NCBI RefSeq assembly: GCF_014336955.1
Contig: NZ_QRAI01000001.1
Coordinates: 1,116,001 to 1,180,000 of the forward strand
DNA from: Saccharophagus sp. K07
GTDB lineage: Bacteria; Pseudomonadota; Gammaproteobacteria; Pseudomonadales; Cellvibrionaceae
Length of the DNA stretch: 64,000 nucleotides
Reading direction: 5' to 3'
The notes beneath the pieces are model-generated. The model did not search any database and was not told the origin of the DNA. It saw only the letters and a list, made by a program, of their open reading frames with translations. A program made the translations under genes and the position numbers. Below are positions 35,447 to 45,173 of this stretch, piece after piece. How positions within the stretch are numbered: position 1 is the stretch's first letter; each line of letters starts with the position of its first letter.

Positions 35447-37450
35447 ATGAGCGATTTATTTAAAGTCAAGTGCGCTTACGCTCCTGCAGGTGATCAGCCC
35501 AAAGCCATTGCGGAATTGGTCAAAGGCATTCATGCCGGATTGGCCCACCAGACATTGCTCGGGGTCACCGGTTCGGGAAAAACGTTCACGATTGCGAATG
35601 TAATCGCTCAACTGCAACGGCCTACCATGGTCATGGCGCACAATAAGACGCTTGCTGCGCAGCTATATGGCGAATTCAAAGAATTTTTTCCGCACAATGC
35701 GGTGGAGTATTTCGTCTCCTATTACGACTATTATCAGCCCGAAGCTTACGTTCCTTCGTCCGACACCTTTATCGAAAAGGATTCGTCCATCAACGAGCAT
35801 ATCGAGCAAATGCGGCTTTCTGCCACCAAGGCTTTGTTGGAGCGGCGCGACGCCATAGTGGTTGCCACGGTTTCGTCCATCTACGGTTTGGGTGATCCGG
35901 ACGCTTATCTCAAAATGATTTTGCATCTGGTGCGCGGCGATCAGATCGATCAACGCAGTATTTTGCGGCGTTTGGCAGAGTTGCAATACACGCGTAACGA
36001 CGTGGATTTCTTCCGCGCAAACTACCGGGTTCGCGGCGATGTGATCGATATATTCCCGGCTGATTCCGAAGCGCAGGCGGTGCGCGTTGAATTGTTCGAC
36101 GACCAGGTGGAGCAAATATCGCTGTTTGATCCGCTTACGGGAGAAATTCAAGCCCGCGTTCCACGTATTACCATTTATCCAAAAAGCCACTATGTCACAC
36201 CGCGAAGCCGCGTGTTGGAAGCTATCGAACAAATCAAAGAAGAATTGCGCGATCGCCTGGAAATGTTGCGCAAAAATAGCAAATTGGTCGAAGCACAGCG
36301 TTTGGAACAGCGGGTTAAATACGATTTGGAAATGATGCAGGAACTGGGCTACTGCAACGGCATTGAAAACTATTCGCGGTTTTTATCCGGCCGGGCTCCC
36401 GGCGAACCACCCCCGACTTTGTTCGATTATTTGCCGCGGGACGCTCTTCTGGTGATAGACGAATCCCACGTAACGATTCCGCAAATCGGCGCTATGTACA
36501 AAGGTGACCGCTCGCGTAAAGAAACCCTGGTGGAATACGGGTTTCGCCTGCCATCGGCGCTGGATAACAGACCCTTGCGTTTTGACGAATGGGAGCGCTT
36601 AGCGCCGCAGATGATCTTTGTTTCTGCAACCCCAGGCGATTACGAAGCTAAGCACGCTGGTGCGGTGGTGGAACAGGTGGTGCGTCCGACTGGGTTGGTC
36701 GACCCTGTGGTGGAAGTGCGGCCGGCAACCACTCAGGTGGATGATTGTTTGTCGGAAATTCGCGCCTGTGTGCAAGCGGGTGATCGCGTTCTGATCACCG
36801 TGCTCACCAAACGCATGGCAGAAGACCTGACGGAATTTTTGCAAGAACACGGGGTAAAAGTCCGTTATCTGCACTCGGATATTGATACCGTCGAACGCGT
36901 CGAAATTATTCGGGATTTGCGCGCGGGTGAATTTGATGTTCTGGTGGGGATCAACCTCTTGCGGGAAGGCCTGGATATGCCGGAAGTCGCCTTGGTCGCC
37001 ATCCTGGATGCGGATAAAGAAGGCTTTTTGCGCTCGGATCGCTCGTTGATTCAAACCATAGGGCGTGCGGCGCGTAACGTGCGTGGACGGGCAATTTTAT
37101 ATGCGGATGCAATTACCGGTTCCATGAAGCGCGCGCTGGATGAAACTGAGCGCCGCCGCAATAAACAAATTCAATTCAACAAAGAGCACGGCATTACACC
37201 GCAAGGCATTCGCAAGAATGTCACGGATATTCTGGAAGGGGCGCGTATTCCAGGCGCCAAAGTCGGGCGCAAACGCATGGTGGCGGAAAAGCCGGCGGAT
37301 TATCTGCAAAAGGTCGACCCAGGCAAGGATTTGTGGGCGCAAATTGCCGCACTGGAAAAAGAAATGTTGGCCGCAGCCAGAAATCTGGAATTTGAAAAAG
37401 CAGCCAGCATCCGTGATGCGATTCACGAACTCAAAACCCGCATTGAATAA
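35447..37450 (+). CDS. uvrB: Excinuclease ABC subunit B
   Basis: DNA-damage-recognition helicase-like subunit of nucleotide excision repair. The 667-residue protein has Walker A GVTGSGKT at residue 39 onward, the beta-hairpin region [16 protein letters not shown]-like LLVIDESH, helicase motif [11 protein letters not shown] and the C-terminal UVR domain ([18 protein letters not shown]) for UvrC contact. The start is ATG 35447, with AAGG 7 nt upstream, rather than the in-frame upstream codon that overlaps rlmL. Confidence 0.97.
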   Translation: MSDLFKVKCAYAPAGDQPKAIAELVKGIHAGLAHQTLLGVTGSGKTFTIANVIAQLQRPTMVMAHNKTLAAQLYGEFKEFFPHNAVEYFVSYYDYYQPEAYVPSSDTFIEKDSSINEHIEQMRLSATKALLERRDAIVVATVSSIYGLGDPDAYLKMILHLVRGDQIDQRSILRRLAELQYTRNDVDFFRANYRVRGDVIDIFPADSEAQAVRVELFDDQVEQISLFDPLTGEIQARVPRITIYPKSHYVTPRSRVLEAIEQIKEELRDRLEMLRKNSKLVEAQRLEQRVKYDLEMMQELGYCNGIENYSRFLSGRAPGEPPPTLFDYLPRDALLVIDESHVTIPQIGAMYKGDRSRKETLVEYGFRLPSALDNRPLRFDEWERLAPQMIFVSATPGDYEAKHAGAVVEQVVRPTGLVDPVVEVRPATTQVDDCLSEIRACVQAGDRVLITVLTKRMAEDLTEFLQEHGVKVRYLHSDIDTVERVEIIRDLRAGEFDVLVGINLLREGLDMPEVALVAILDADKEGFLRSDRSLIQTIGRAARNVRGRAILYADAITGSMKRALDETERRRNKQIQFNKEHGITPQGIRKNVTDILEGARIPGAKVGRKRMVAEKPADYLQKVDPGKDLWAQIAALEKEMLAAARNLEFEKAASIRDAIHELKTRIE

Positions 37451-37470
37451 TCAAGCCATTAAGGATTCTT

Positions 37471-39270
37471 GTGCGTCCAAGTCATCACGTTCCATCCGAC
37501 TCTGATATTCAACCCAACTGGCGGGTCATATTGTTATTGGCACCCTATTTAATGGAGTTTAAAGGGCGCGTCCTGCTTTCTTTGCTCCTACTGATTGCGG
37601 CCAAGGTCGCAGGCGTCGCGGTGCCATGGGTTCTTAAATTGATTGTCGATGATCTCGACTTGGCAAGTACGGCGGCTATTGTCGTTCCCGCGTTTTTACT
37701 GCTTGCCTACGGCGCCTTGCGCTTTGCCTCGGTATTTCTCGGCGAGTTGCGTGATGCTGTTTTTGCGCGCGTGACCGAGCGTGCAATGCGGCGGGTGGGA
37801 TTGAAGGTTTTCAGTCACTTGCATTCGCTGGATTTGGATTTTCATCTGTCGCGGAAAACAGGCGGACTGTCGCGCGATATAGAGCGCGGAACTTCCGGAA
37901 TAAATTTTTTATTGCGCTTTCTGTTATTCAATATTATTCCCACTATTTTTGAGCTGCTCCTGGTGGCGCTCGTTCTGTTCAAGCAGTTTTCTTTCACATT
38001 TTCCGTCGCTGTCATAATCTCCATCGCCATTTATATTGTTTTTTCCGTGGTGATTACCGAGTGGCGTACAAAATTTGTGCGTGAAGCCAACGAGCAGGAC
38101 AACCGCTCCAATACCCGCGCAATCGACAGTTTGCTGAATTATGAGACGGTCAAATATTTCAATAATGAACAATACGAATCCCGAGAATACGACCAGCACC
38201 TGCAAGCGTGGGAGCAATCGAGATTAAAAAATCGCTTGTCCCTGGCGGCACTGAACTCCGGCCAAGCTTTGATTATCGCGGCATCCGTCACCGTGATGAT
38301 GTTTATGGCAGCGCAAGGCGTAGTTGCAGAGGAAATGACTCTCGGCGACTTTGTGATGATCAATGCCTATATGATCCAATTATTTATCCCACTCAACTTC
38401 CTCGGATTTGTCTACCGTGAAATTCGCCAATCTTTAATCAACGTTGAGCGAATGTTCGAACTGCTTCGAGTCGAACCCAAAATCAGGGATTTGCCTACGG
38501 CCAGGCCCTTTATCACCAGTGACGGCAGATCGGTTTCTGTTGAGTTTCGTTCCGTGTCATTCGCCTATGATCCGGCCAGACCGATTTTGCGCAATGTCAG
38601 TTTTACTGCTGCTCCAGGGCAAAAAATTGCGATTGTCGGCCCGAGCGGCGCCGGCAAATCGACTATCGCGAAATTATTGTTCCGTTTTTACGATCCGAAC
38701 GAGGGTGAAATTTATCTCGGCGGCCATAATATCCGCGAGCTGTCTCTGGACAGCTTACGCGCCCAGTTTGGCGTAGTGCCGCAAGATACAGTCCTGTTTA
38801 ACGACACGATCTTTTACAACATTGCTTACGGCAATCCCAATGCCTCCCGCGAGGAAGTTCTGCGTGCGGCGGAAGCCGCTCACCTGAAACAATTTATTGA
38901 GCGATTGCCCAAGGGTTATGAAACACAGGTGGGTGAGCGAGGGCTCAAAGTATCCGGTGGGGAGAAGCAGCGCATCGCGATCGCCCGAGTTCTGTTGAAA
39001 AATCCCTCGGTCCTGATTTTTGATGAGGCGACTTCGGCGCTGGATACGGAGACTGAAAGAGTGATTACGCAGGCGCTGGATGAGCTGGCGGTGAAGCACA
39101 CAGTTTTGATTATCGCGCATCGTCTTTCCACCGTTATGAACGCCGATCGCATCTTGGTATTGCATGAAGGTGAAATCGTAGAGCAGGGTACGCATATCGA
39201 ATTATTGGCGCGTAAAGGCGTTTATAGCGTCCTGTGGCAGAACCAATTACATCAGGAGAGCCAAGAATAA
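37471..39270 (+). CDS. ATM1/ABCB7-like ABC exporter
   Basis: A 599-residue half-size exporter with five to six membrane helices (for example LLSLLLLIAAKVAGVAVPWVLKL, LLRFLLFNIIPTIFELLLVALV) fused to an ATPase: Walker A GPSGAGKST near residue 390, signature VSGGEKQRIAIAR and Walker B VLIFDEATSALD. The membrane part (HLHSLDLDFHLSRKTGGLSRDIERGTSG; DSLLNYETVKYFNNE) is that of Atm1-type transporters, which move glutathione or metal-thiol complexes and aid metal tolerance in bacteria. GTG start at 37471 with AAGGA 5 nt upstream. Confidence 0.92.
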   Translation: MRPSHHVPSDSDIQPNWRVILLLAPYLMEFKGRVLLSLLLLIAAKVAGVAVPWVLKLIVDDLDLASTAAIVVPAFLLLAYGALRFASVFLGELRDAVFARVTERAMRRVGLKVFSHLHSLDLDFHLSRKTGGLSRDIERGTSGINFLLRFLLFNIIPTIFELLLVALVLFKQFSFTFSVAVIISIAIYIVFSVVITEWRTKFVREANEQDNRSNTRAIDSLLNYETVKYFNNEQYESREYDQHLQAWEQSRLKNRLSLAALNSGQALIIAASVTVMMFMAAQGVVAEEMTLGDFVMINAYMIQLFIPLNFLGFVYREIRQSLINVERMFELLRVEPKIRDLPTARPFITSDGRSVSVEFRSVSFAYDPARPILRNVSFTAAPGQKIAIVGPSGAGKSTIAKLLFRFYDPNEGEIYLGGHNIRELSLDSLRAQFGVVPQDTVLFNDTIFYNIAYGNPNASREEVLRAAEAAHLKQFIERLPKGYETQVGERGLKVSGGEKQRIAIARVLLKNPSVLIFDEATSALDTETERVITQALDELAVKHTVLIIAHRLSTVMNADRILVLHEGEIVEQGTHIELLARKGVYSVLWQNQLHQESQE

Positions 39271-39431
39271 TCGCTAAAAGGATATTGCCCGAAGCCGGAT
39301 TGAGATCTTAGTAGCAAATTTCCTACACGAAACATCGAATAAATCGGTTGAATCAAAATCAACCCCTGACATAAGATGTCCGCCAACACTGATACCCAGT
39401 GTACAGCCATCGACATCGAAGGAGCATTAAT

Positions 39432-39914
39432 ATGGCAATTTATATTGAATATGAAGGAATTAAAGGCAACGTCACTGCGGAAGGGTTCGCCGATCACATC
39501 AAAGTCCTGTCTTTGAGCTTTGGTGTCAGCCGCGGTATTTCCATGGAAGCCGGCCACATGGCCAATCGTGAAGCTACTCGCCCAAGCCTGAGCGAAGTCA
39601 CCTTCACCAAACTTGCCGACAGTTCAACCACCTCCCTGTTCAAAGAAGCCGTAACCGGGTCCGCTGGTAAAAAAGTTTCCGTCAAGTTTTGTCAAACTGG
39701 CGCAGACAAGGTTACTGTCTTTATGGACTATGAATTGGAAGACTGCTTGGTCAGCAGCTATTCCATTTCCGCCAACAGTGAGGGTGATCCCATCGAAACC
39801 ATCAGCCTCAGCTTTGCCAAACTGTTGGTCAACTATCACGACTATGACAAGAAAAACGCAGGCAAGAGCCCGCAGCGCGTGGGGTACGACCTTACCTCTG
39901 CAAAACCGCTGTAA
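39432..39914 (+). CDS. hcp: Hcp family protein (type VI secretion tube), lone copy
   Basis: A 160-residue protein starting MAIYIEYEGIKGNVTAEGF, with the Hcp hallmarks SLSFGVSRGISMEAGHMANRE, LSEVTFTKLADSSTTSLF and DPIETISLSFAKLLVNYHDYD. Hcp forms hexameric rings stacked into the T6SS tube and is also exported. GAAGGAG 7 nt before ATG 39432 fixes the start. No other T6SS gene is in the window, so it must serve a machine encoded elsewhere or be an orphan. It has its own terminator. Confidence 0.93.
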   Translation: MAIYIEYEGIKGNVTAEGFADHIKVLSLSFGVSRGISMEAGHMANREATRPSLSEVTFTKLADSSTTSLFKEAVTGSAGKKVSVKFCQTGADKVTVFMDYELEDCLVSSYSISANSEGDPIETISLSFAKLLVNYHDYDKKNAGKSPQRVGYDLTSAKPL

Positions 39915-39935
39915 GTTTAATAGTCCCTGTTATAC

Positions 39936-39962
39936 AAAAGCCCGCGAAAGCGGGCTTTTTCG
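39936..39962 (+). terminator. Intrinsic terminator of hcp
   Basis: AAAGCCCGC and GCGGGCTTT form a 9-bp stem capped by a GAAA tetraloop, followed by T residues. Confidence 0.95.
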
Positions 39963-40074
39963 TTTCTATACGCAAGTAAATGGAAGTTGCGTTTGCGAAT
40001 AGTAAGCGTGAGCCTAGGGTACGTATAGATAAGGGAGGAGTATTCGGATGAAATGGAAGCGTAGCGGGAGGAAT

Positions 40075-40151
40075 TGGTCGGAGCGGCGGGATTTGAACCC
40101 ACGACCACTACACCCCCAGTGTAGTGCGCTACCAGGCTGCGCTACGCTCCG
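40075..40151 (-). tRNA. tRNA-Pro (anticodon GGG)
   Basis: On the minus strand a 77-nt cloverleaf runs from CGGAGCG (acceptor) through D arm GCGCAGCCTGGTAGCGC, anticodon stem CTACA/TGTAG with loop CTGGGGG, T arm with GGTTCAAATCC-like GGGTTCAAATCCC, and acceptor CGCTCCG with encoded ACCA. It resembles E. coli proL. It lies between hcp and the DUF349 gene; no integrated element is seen at its 3' end. Confidence 0.96.
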
Positions 40152-40288
40152 AACGATGCGCCGCACCAGGGTGCGGCGAAGAGGCGCAAATCATACCGGA
40201 AACCATACGGAATGCAAGGCCAAAATTTTGTGGGCGCACGCCAGTACTGAAGGAGCCCGGTACTGGCGGCAGGGCGGGGGCTTTTGCC

Positions 40289-43087
40289 TTACTCACCGGC
40301 CAGCCAGCAAGCCAAAAAACGCTTTTCCAAAGGTGGGTAGTCTTTGCTGGAGGCTGCCGGGACGGCGAGCCACTCACGGAAAAGCTCGAGCATGGCAGCG
40401 TCGTTTACCTCCAATCCCTGGCCAAAGTTCTGCTTGAGGTTTTCGACCTGGTATTGCAAACGAAGAGCTTTGTCACTCTCTGGAGTGACACGGTCGGTGA
40501 GAATCTCCGAGCGTATGCAGAGAATGCGCAGTTGCTGCTCCGCTTCAAGCTGTTTGTCCTTGGTCAATGAGGCTGCATTTTGCAGACGATGCTCAAGGAT
40601 ATCTTTGGCATTTTGTGGCCATTGGAATTTGGCTTGCGCGATTGCCGTTTGAACTTCCTCTGCAGAGGCATTGGCGGGTGACAGCAAAACGGCGTTTTCG
40701 TATAAGCGAACTTGGTCCGCCAGAGTGAACACGCTGTGCCAGGCGCGGGCTATAGTCGCTTTTCGTTCGCTGGATGCTTTCTTATGCAGGGCATCTACAA
40801 GCTCGTGAAAACGACTGGCAATGGCGCGCGCGTTTTCGCGAGGCAACTCTCCGATCGCTTGAAATTCACTTTGCAAAGCTTCGGCGCGAGTTCTTCCCGC
40901 AAAAAATTCTTCGCCGCTCTTGGCCAGAATTTCTTCCAGTTGACCGAGAATATCTTCCGCTTGCTGTTTGGCAGCGTTTCTTTCTTCTTTCAGAGCCTCA
41001 GATTCCTGCTGACGTTTGGCGAAAATTGCATCGCAATGGGAGCGGAATTCCTGCCAGAGTGCTTGATCGTCTTTGCGTTTGCATTGGCCGATGGTTTGCC
41101 ATTGGGCCTGCAGTTTTTTGGCGCCTTCTATCGCTGTGTGAGTGTCCGCAGTCTCTATGAGAGCCTTTGCCTGTGCAACTACATCAGCTTTTTTCTGCCG
41201 GTTGCGTTCGAACTCCTGATGAAGTTTTTCGTACAGCTGATCCATCAAATGATCAAAAGATTTTTGCAGCTCCTTAATGTCTTTACGTGGGATTGGCCAA
41301 TAAGTTGCCCAGGCATCGCGCGAGGCGCGCAGGGTTTTTTCTACTTCCTTCCAGTTGGCATTTTCCCAGTCGTAGGCGTTCAGATACTGGGTTAGTTGCT
41401 CCAACAGAGTGCGCCGCAAACTAGCATTGTGTTCGCGTATTTGGCTTTGTTCGTCGAAATAGCGTTTGCAGGGTTCATAAGCTGTTTGTGCTGCTGCGTG
41501 GAATTCCTGCCACAGTTCTTCATCCTGGTTTTGGCCGCCGCGACATAGTTCTTTCCAAGCTTCTTGCAGCGAGTGGATTTTATCGGCCAGATCTTTCGGA
41601 TGCAGGTCGCTATTTTCCAGCGCACGCATTTGTTTGATCAGCTCTTCTTTTTTGGGGGTAACGGCAAATTGGTGCCAATCCCCCAGCTTTTGAATGGAAA
41701 GTTTCAGATCTTCAAATTTTTGTCCGAGGTGGGAGGGCAGATCCACCTCCTGAACTTTACTTTCGAGTTCTTTGAGAATGGCGCGCGCGCGACCAACATA
41801 GCCTTGTGATACCGCCCAATTACCTTTGCGGATTAATTCCGCGCTTTCACGAATATGTTGTTTGGCAGATTCCGCTTTGGATTTGATCTGCTCGCTCCAT
41901 TCATTAATGGTTTGTTTGCCGTGTTGGACAATTTCTGGTGGTGGCACCTCTTTCAGAGCGCGCGCATAAGAAACAATGGAATCGATGGCGGTTTTAATTT
42001 TTTGTCCCTGTTCTTCTTTCGTTGCCTGCAGGGATTCAATCAGTTGGGATAAGGAACCAGACTGACGTAGCTTTTGCAGCAATTCGCTGGCGCTGGTGCG
42101 CAGCTCTTGCAGACGCTGTTTTTCGTGCTGGACGTTGAGGCCATTATTTTGTGCGTCTTCGATGGCATGAAGAGATTGCTGTGTGTGCTCTTGTAATTCG
42201 CTTTCCAGTTCTTGCGGATTGGGATGGTTGTACAGTTTGGCAATAAATTCCTGCAGAGTGATTATGGCTTTGTGAACTTCTTTTTTGGCCTCTTGTTCTG
42301 CCGCACGAATGGAAGCAAGCAGCTTCTCTTTTTCGATCACTTCATTGATCTTCTGTTGGCATTTTTCGATGGCTTGCTGGTAACGCTGGCGGGCCTCGAC
42401 CGACGCGCGTTCGGCAAATTGATTCCAGGCCGCTTCAATTTGTTTTTTGCGGGTTTCGAAGATGTCGTCGACATTGCGCTTGGCCAGTTGCTCGGCCTGG
42501 CTGCAGATCGCGTTAATTTCCGCGGCCATTTGCGCTTCTTTAATTTTTTCTTCTTTGAAAACGTCGAGTTTGGTGCGAACGATTTTATAAACTGATTTGT
42601 CTTTGTTTTTCGCCTGTTTGGCGAGTTGTTCCAGACTGGTACGGTTTTCTATCTTGGCTGCAGCAGCTTGGCGAAGTTGTGTGGTGCTGCCGTTGACGGC
42701 GATTTCCAGCAACAAATTCTCATTGTTGATTTGCTCGAGCAGGGAAACTCCCGCCTGGCTCGAATAGCCGCACAATGCTAATAACAGGCTCTGGTTTAAG
42801 GTGGATTTGCTGAGTTGCTCTACTGTGAGCTCGCCGGAGTCCAGCAGCTCGCCAATCCGCTTGCGCGCTGCGCTCTGCACGGTATTGGAAATGTCTTCGC
42901 GAGTCGCAAGGTTAAACAGTGCATCACTAAATGCCAGTTTTTTAATGGCAGCGAGACGGACTTGTTCCGTTGATGAGGTCAATGCATAGTCGGCGAGCTG
43001 TTCTTGGCTGGCTTGCTCCAAAGCGGCGAGCTTTTGCTCCAAAGTTTCGGGCTGCTTGCTTTTGAAAAGACGGGAAAAAAGAGACAT
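40289..43087 (-). CDS. Large DUF349 repeat protein
   Basis: A 932-residue, almost entirely helical, charged protein. The N-terminus (MSLFSRLFKSKQPETLEQKL) leads into HEAT-like short helices (QVRLAAIKKLAFSDALFNLA; GELLDSGELTVEQLS) to about residue 160, then coiled-coil-like segments and at least three DUF349 units recognisable by W-x(n)-G-C-K-R-K/LW-type phrases: AWKELCRGGQNQDEELWQEF, then DAWATYWPIPRKDIKEL and LQAQWQTIGQCKRKDDQALW. No enzyme motif or membrane segment is visible. Function unknown; a cytosolic scaffold is possible. The start ATG at 43087 has a long structured upstream region. Confidence 0.85.
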   Translation of the reverse strand: MSLFSRLFKSKQPETLEQKLAALEQASQEQLADYALTSSTEQVRLAAIKKLAFSDALFNLATREDISNTVQSAARKRIGELLDSGELTVEQLSKSTLNQSLLLALCGYSSQAGVSLLEQINNENLLLEIAVNGSTTQLRQAAAAKIENRTSLEQLAKQAKNKDKSVYKIVRTKLDVFKEEKIKEAQMAAEINAICSQAEQLAKRNVDDIFETRKKQIEAAWNQFAERASVEARQRYQQAIEKCQQKINEVIEKEKLLASIRAAEQEAKKEVHKAIITLQEFIAKLYNHPNPQELESELQEHTQQSLHAIEDAQNNGLNVQHEKQRLQELRTSASELLQKLRQSGSLSQLIESLQATKEEQGQKIKTAIDSIVSYARALKEVPPPEIVQHGKQTINEWSEQIKSKAESAKQHIRESAELIRKGNWAVSQGYVGRARAILKELESKVQEVDLPSHLGQKFEDLKLSIQKLGDWHQFAVTPKKEELIKQMRALENSDLHPKDLADKIHSLQEAWKELCRGGQNQDEELWQEFHAAAQTAYEPCKRYFDEQSQIREHNASLRRTLLEQLTQYLNAYDWENANWKEVEKTLRASRDAWATYWPIPRKDIKELQKSFDHLMDQLYEKLHQEFERNRQKKADVVAQAKALIETADTHTAIEGAKKLQAQWQTIGQCKRKDDQALWQEFRSHCDAIFAKRQQESEALKEERNAAKQQAEDILGQLEEILAKSGEEFFAGRTRAEALQSEFQAIGELPRENARAIASRFHELVDALHKKASSERKATIARAWHSVFTLADQVRLYENAVLLSPANASAEEVQTAIAQAKFQWPQNAKDILEHRLQNAASLTKDKQLEAEQQLRILCIRSEILTDRVTPESDKALRLQYQVENLKQNFGQGLEVNDAAMLELFREWLAVPAASSKDYPPLEKRFLACWLAGE

Positions 43088-43121
43088 ATCGTTCGCTCTT
43101 GCGTGTTAATCGTTATTCATT

Positions 43122-43320
43122 TGAGGCGGCCATGGCCGCCTCAGCTAATATTCTGTTGCTATTCCTGTCGGGCGCTTTCATGGCGCGTCTACCTGCTGAT
43201 CCTGATCACCATTGGCCAAGGAGCAGCCGGTACATATTTAAGAGCTTGGGTCCTTGCAAGCGGGCAAAAATTGTCCCGCCCGTCGCAAGTAAATGCAAGC
43301 TCTGCAGCGAGAGTCGCTCC
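43122..43320. ncRNA. Structured intergenic region upstream of the DUF349 gene (leader or small RNA candidate)
   Basis: No reading frame here has a family pattern. A perfect 22-bp palindrome centred on GCCATGGC occupies 43122-43143. TGATCCTGATCA follows near 43197. A nested stem spans about 43240-43302: AGAGCTT with AAGCTCT outside, CTTGC with GCAAG in the middle, CGGGC with GCCCG inside. AGCGAGAGTCGCT lies at about 43308-43320. Together these suggest an RNA with several stems, either a long 5' leader of the minus-strand DUF349 gene or a separate RNA; strand is not settled. Moderate confidence in structure, low in identity. Confidence 0.4.
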
Positions 43321-43453
43321 TAACCCTATAACGCCTTCTCGTGTTGGATTTGCAGGTTGGGGGAAGCTCTCGCCGAAAAGCCTAAAGTTTATCGCAGAGG
43401 CAGTCTGGAAAGGGTGGGTTTGGTCCGCAGAATGAAGCGATAGGGAGGGAAAT

Positions 43454-43478
43454 AAAACAGCCGCCCCGTAGGGCGGCG
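43454..43478 (-). terminator. Intrinsic terminator of the HoxX-like gene
   Basis: GCCGCCC and GGGCGGC pair around a CGTA loop; on the minus strand the stem is followed by TGTTTTATTT. It lies directly after the stop at 43485. Confidence 0.88.
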
Positions 43479-43484
43479 TCTGGA

Positions 43485-45173
43485 TCAAGAGGCAATGGTT
43501 TCCGTTTCCAGCAGGTGAGCGGGCACTTTTCCTTTATAGACAAATTGGCGGCGCTCGAGATGGTAGCGGCTGCTCGGGTTGTAAAAGGTCGCGTGCATTT
43601 TTTCCAACTCGTGCTGGCGATAGGCTTCCAGAGGCTTTTCCGCTTCATCTGTCGCACGCTCGCGGCGTTTGATTCGCAACGCGTTATCGTAGTCCTCGCC
43701 TTCGGATACGCGCTCGACCAGCTCATACAGATGAGCATGGAATTGCTCCCAGTCTTCCTCAACCAGAGTATCTGCCAAGCCGAAGTTAAACGCTTCGGAT
43801 GCGAGCATCGGCTGACATTCTTTGGTGAGTTGAAACGCGAGTTCTGCTCCTACCTTTTTGGGGAGGAGGTAGGTCCAATACTCGGAGCCGTACAGACCCA
43901 TATTGTCGTAGTGTGGATTGAGCACTACGCCGTCGCGAATTACGACGCGATCGCATGCCAATGGCAATATGGCGCCACCAGCACCAGCGTTGTTGCGCAA
44001 TGCGGCTATGGTCAGATGGTCGGGTGAATCGATAATTTCGCGCACGACATCATCGATCGCATTGATATTGGCCCAGGATTCGTCGGCGGGACTTTCGGCC
44101 GCTTCAATGCAATTGAGATGTATGCCATTGCTGAAAAAGTCTTCACCGCCCATAAACACAAGTGTTTTTACCGGCTCTTGTTTGACTTGTTTTATGGTCG
44201 CCAGCAAACGCTGACATTGTTCTGTGCTGGCTGCACCATTGTAGAAATCAAAATAGATGTAGGCGGCAGATCCACGGCGCTCCACGCGAATATCGTTGGG
44301 CGTTTCACTGCGCGTTTGTTGCAGTTTTGCGTACACATCGGCGGGAACCAATTCTTGAATCACCCGCGCAGCTGGCAATTTGATAGCCGGAAGATTTGGG
44401 TGCTCCTTGCATTTCATTTGGCGAATCCACACCGCGCCATCTTTAGTTGCAATGCAGGCAGCGCCATAGGACACGGCAATCAGTTCGCCCGGCTCTCCCC
44501 GCAAATTAGGCTCCTCGATGGGACCGTACAGAAATACTTCATGACCGAAAACCTGATCCAACACGCCGGGTGAAGTGTCTGCTGCGCGGATTTTTTGCAG
44601 AATGGTTTTGGTGGAATCTTCTAGCCAATCAATTTTGCGGTGATGTTGCCGCATGGTATCCAGCAATGTGCCTTTGACGTTGGGGTTGCTGTAATCCAGC
44701 GGGCGGGGTTTGAAGGTAGGTGATACAGCGTCTACGAGAGCTTGTTTAATAAGAGCGACTGCTGCCTGGCTGACTTCACGTTTATAAACACTGGTCTTGC
44801 CTGCTGGTCGCAGCGGGAATTCTGCTGTGCCCCAAATATCTCCCGCATCCATTTCTGCGTCCGCCTGGAGCAGAGTAACTCCCCAATAAGACCGATTATC
44901 TTTGATAGCCCAGTCCAGTGAAGAGGGGCCGCGATCACCTTCGATTCCTGGGTGGACGATCAGGCAGCGATGATTTTGCCAAATATCTTCCGGAATTCGA
45001 TGGGTGAGGTAAGGGCACACAATCAGGTCAGGTTGAAAGCGGGAAATTTGCTCGCGCAATCGCGGCGGGTCCATGCCGTAATGCTGGTCGACTACATGAC
45101 CAGCTACCAGAAGTTCTCGTAAAACTCTTTGACAAAGGCCGCTGAAGGATGAGGCAAGAAGCAGAATTTTCAC
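43485..45173 (-). CDS. hoxX: HoxX-like protein: formyltransferase plus enoyl-CoA hydratase-like domain
   Basis: A 562-residue two-domain protein. Residues 1-270 are formyl-tetrahydrofolate-binding/formyltransferase-like, with the HoxX-type loop HPGIEGDRGPSSLDWAI near residue 74 and WGVTLLQADAEMDAGDIW. Residues about 295-530 are crotonase-like (VFMGGEDFFSNGIHLNCIE; ALRNNAGAGGAILPLACDRVV; GLYGSEYWTYLLPKKVG). In Aquifex and Ralstonia, HoxX makes CO from formyl-THF through formyl-CoA for O2-tolerant NiFe hydrogenase. No hydrogenase gene is in view. GTG start at 45173, AAGGA 7 nt upstream. A role in CO or one-carbon metabolism is inference. Confidence 0.88.
   Translation of the reverse strand: MKILLLASSFSGLCQRVLRELLVAGHVVDQHYGMDPPRLREQISRFQPDLIVCPYLTHRIPEDIWQNHRCLIVHPGIEGDRGPSSLDWAIKDNRSYWGVTLLQADAEMDAGDIWGTAEFPLRPAGKTSVYKREVSQAAVALIKQALVDAVSPTFKPRPLDYSNPNVKGTLLDTMRQHHRKIDWLEDSTKTILQKIRAADTSPGVLDQVFGHEVFLYGPIEEPNLRGEPGELIAVSYGAACIATKDGAVWIRQMKCKEHPNLPAIKLPAARVIQELVPADVYAKLQQTRSETPNDIRVERRGSAAYIYFDFYNGAASTEQCQRLLATIKQVKQEPVKTLVFMGGEDFFSNGIHLNCIEAAESPADESWANINAIDDVVREIIDSPDHLTIAALRNNAGAGGAILPLACDRVVIRDGVVLNPHYDNMGLYGSEYWTYLLPKKVGAELAFQLTKECQPMLASEAFNFGLADTLVEEDWEQFHAHLYELVERVSEGEDYDNALRIKRRERATDEAEKPLEAYRQHELEKMHATFYNPSSRYHLERRQFVYKGKVPAHLLETETIAS

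Noticed and set aside
40075-40288. Possible integration site at the tRNA-Pro 3' end
   Set aside because: No integrase gene and no repeat of the tRNA 3' end is seen in the window.
40048-40570. Open frames across tRNA-Pro
   Set aside because: They cover a complete tRNA and the 3' end of the DUF349 gene; chance frames in GC-rich DNA.
43004-43488. Several open frames of 70-140 aa between the DUF349 and hoxX-like genes
   Set aside because: They run through the 22-bp palindrome and nested stems, disagree in strand, and have no start signals; better explained as structured non-coding DNA.
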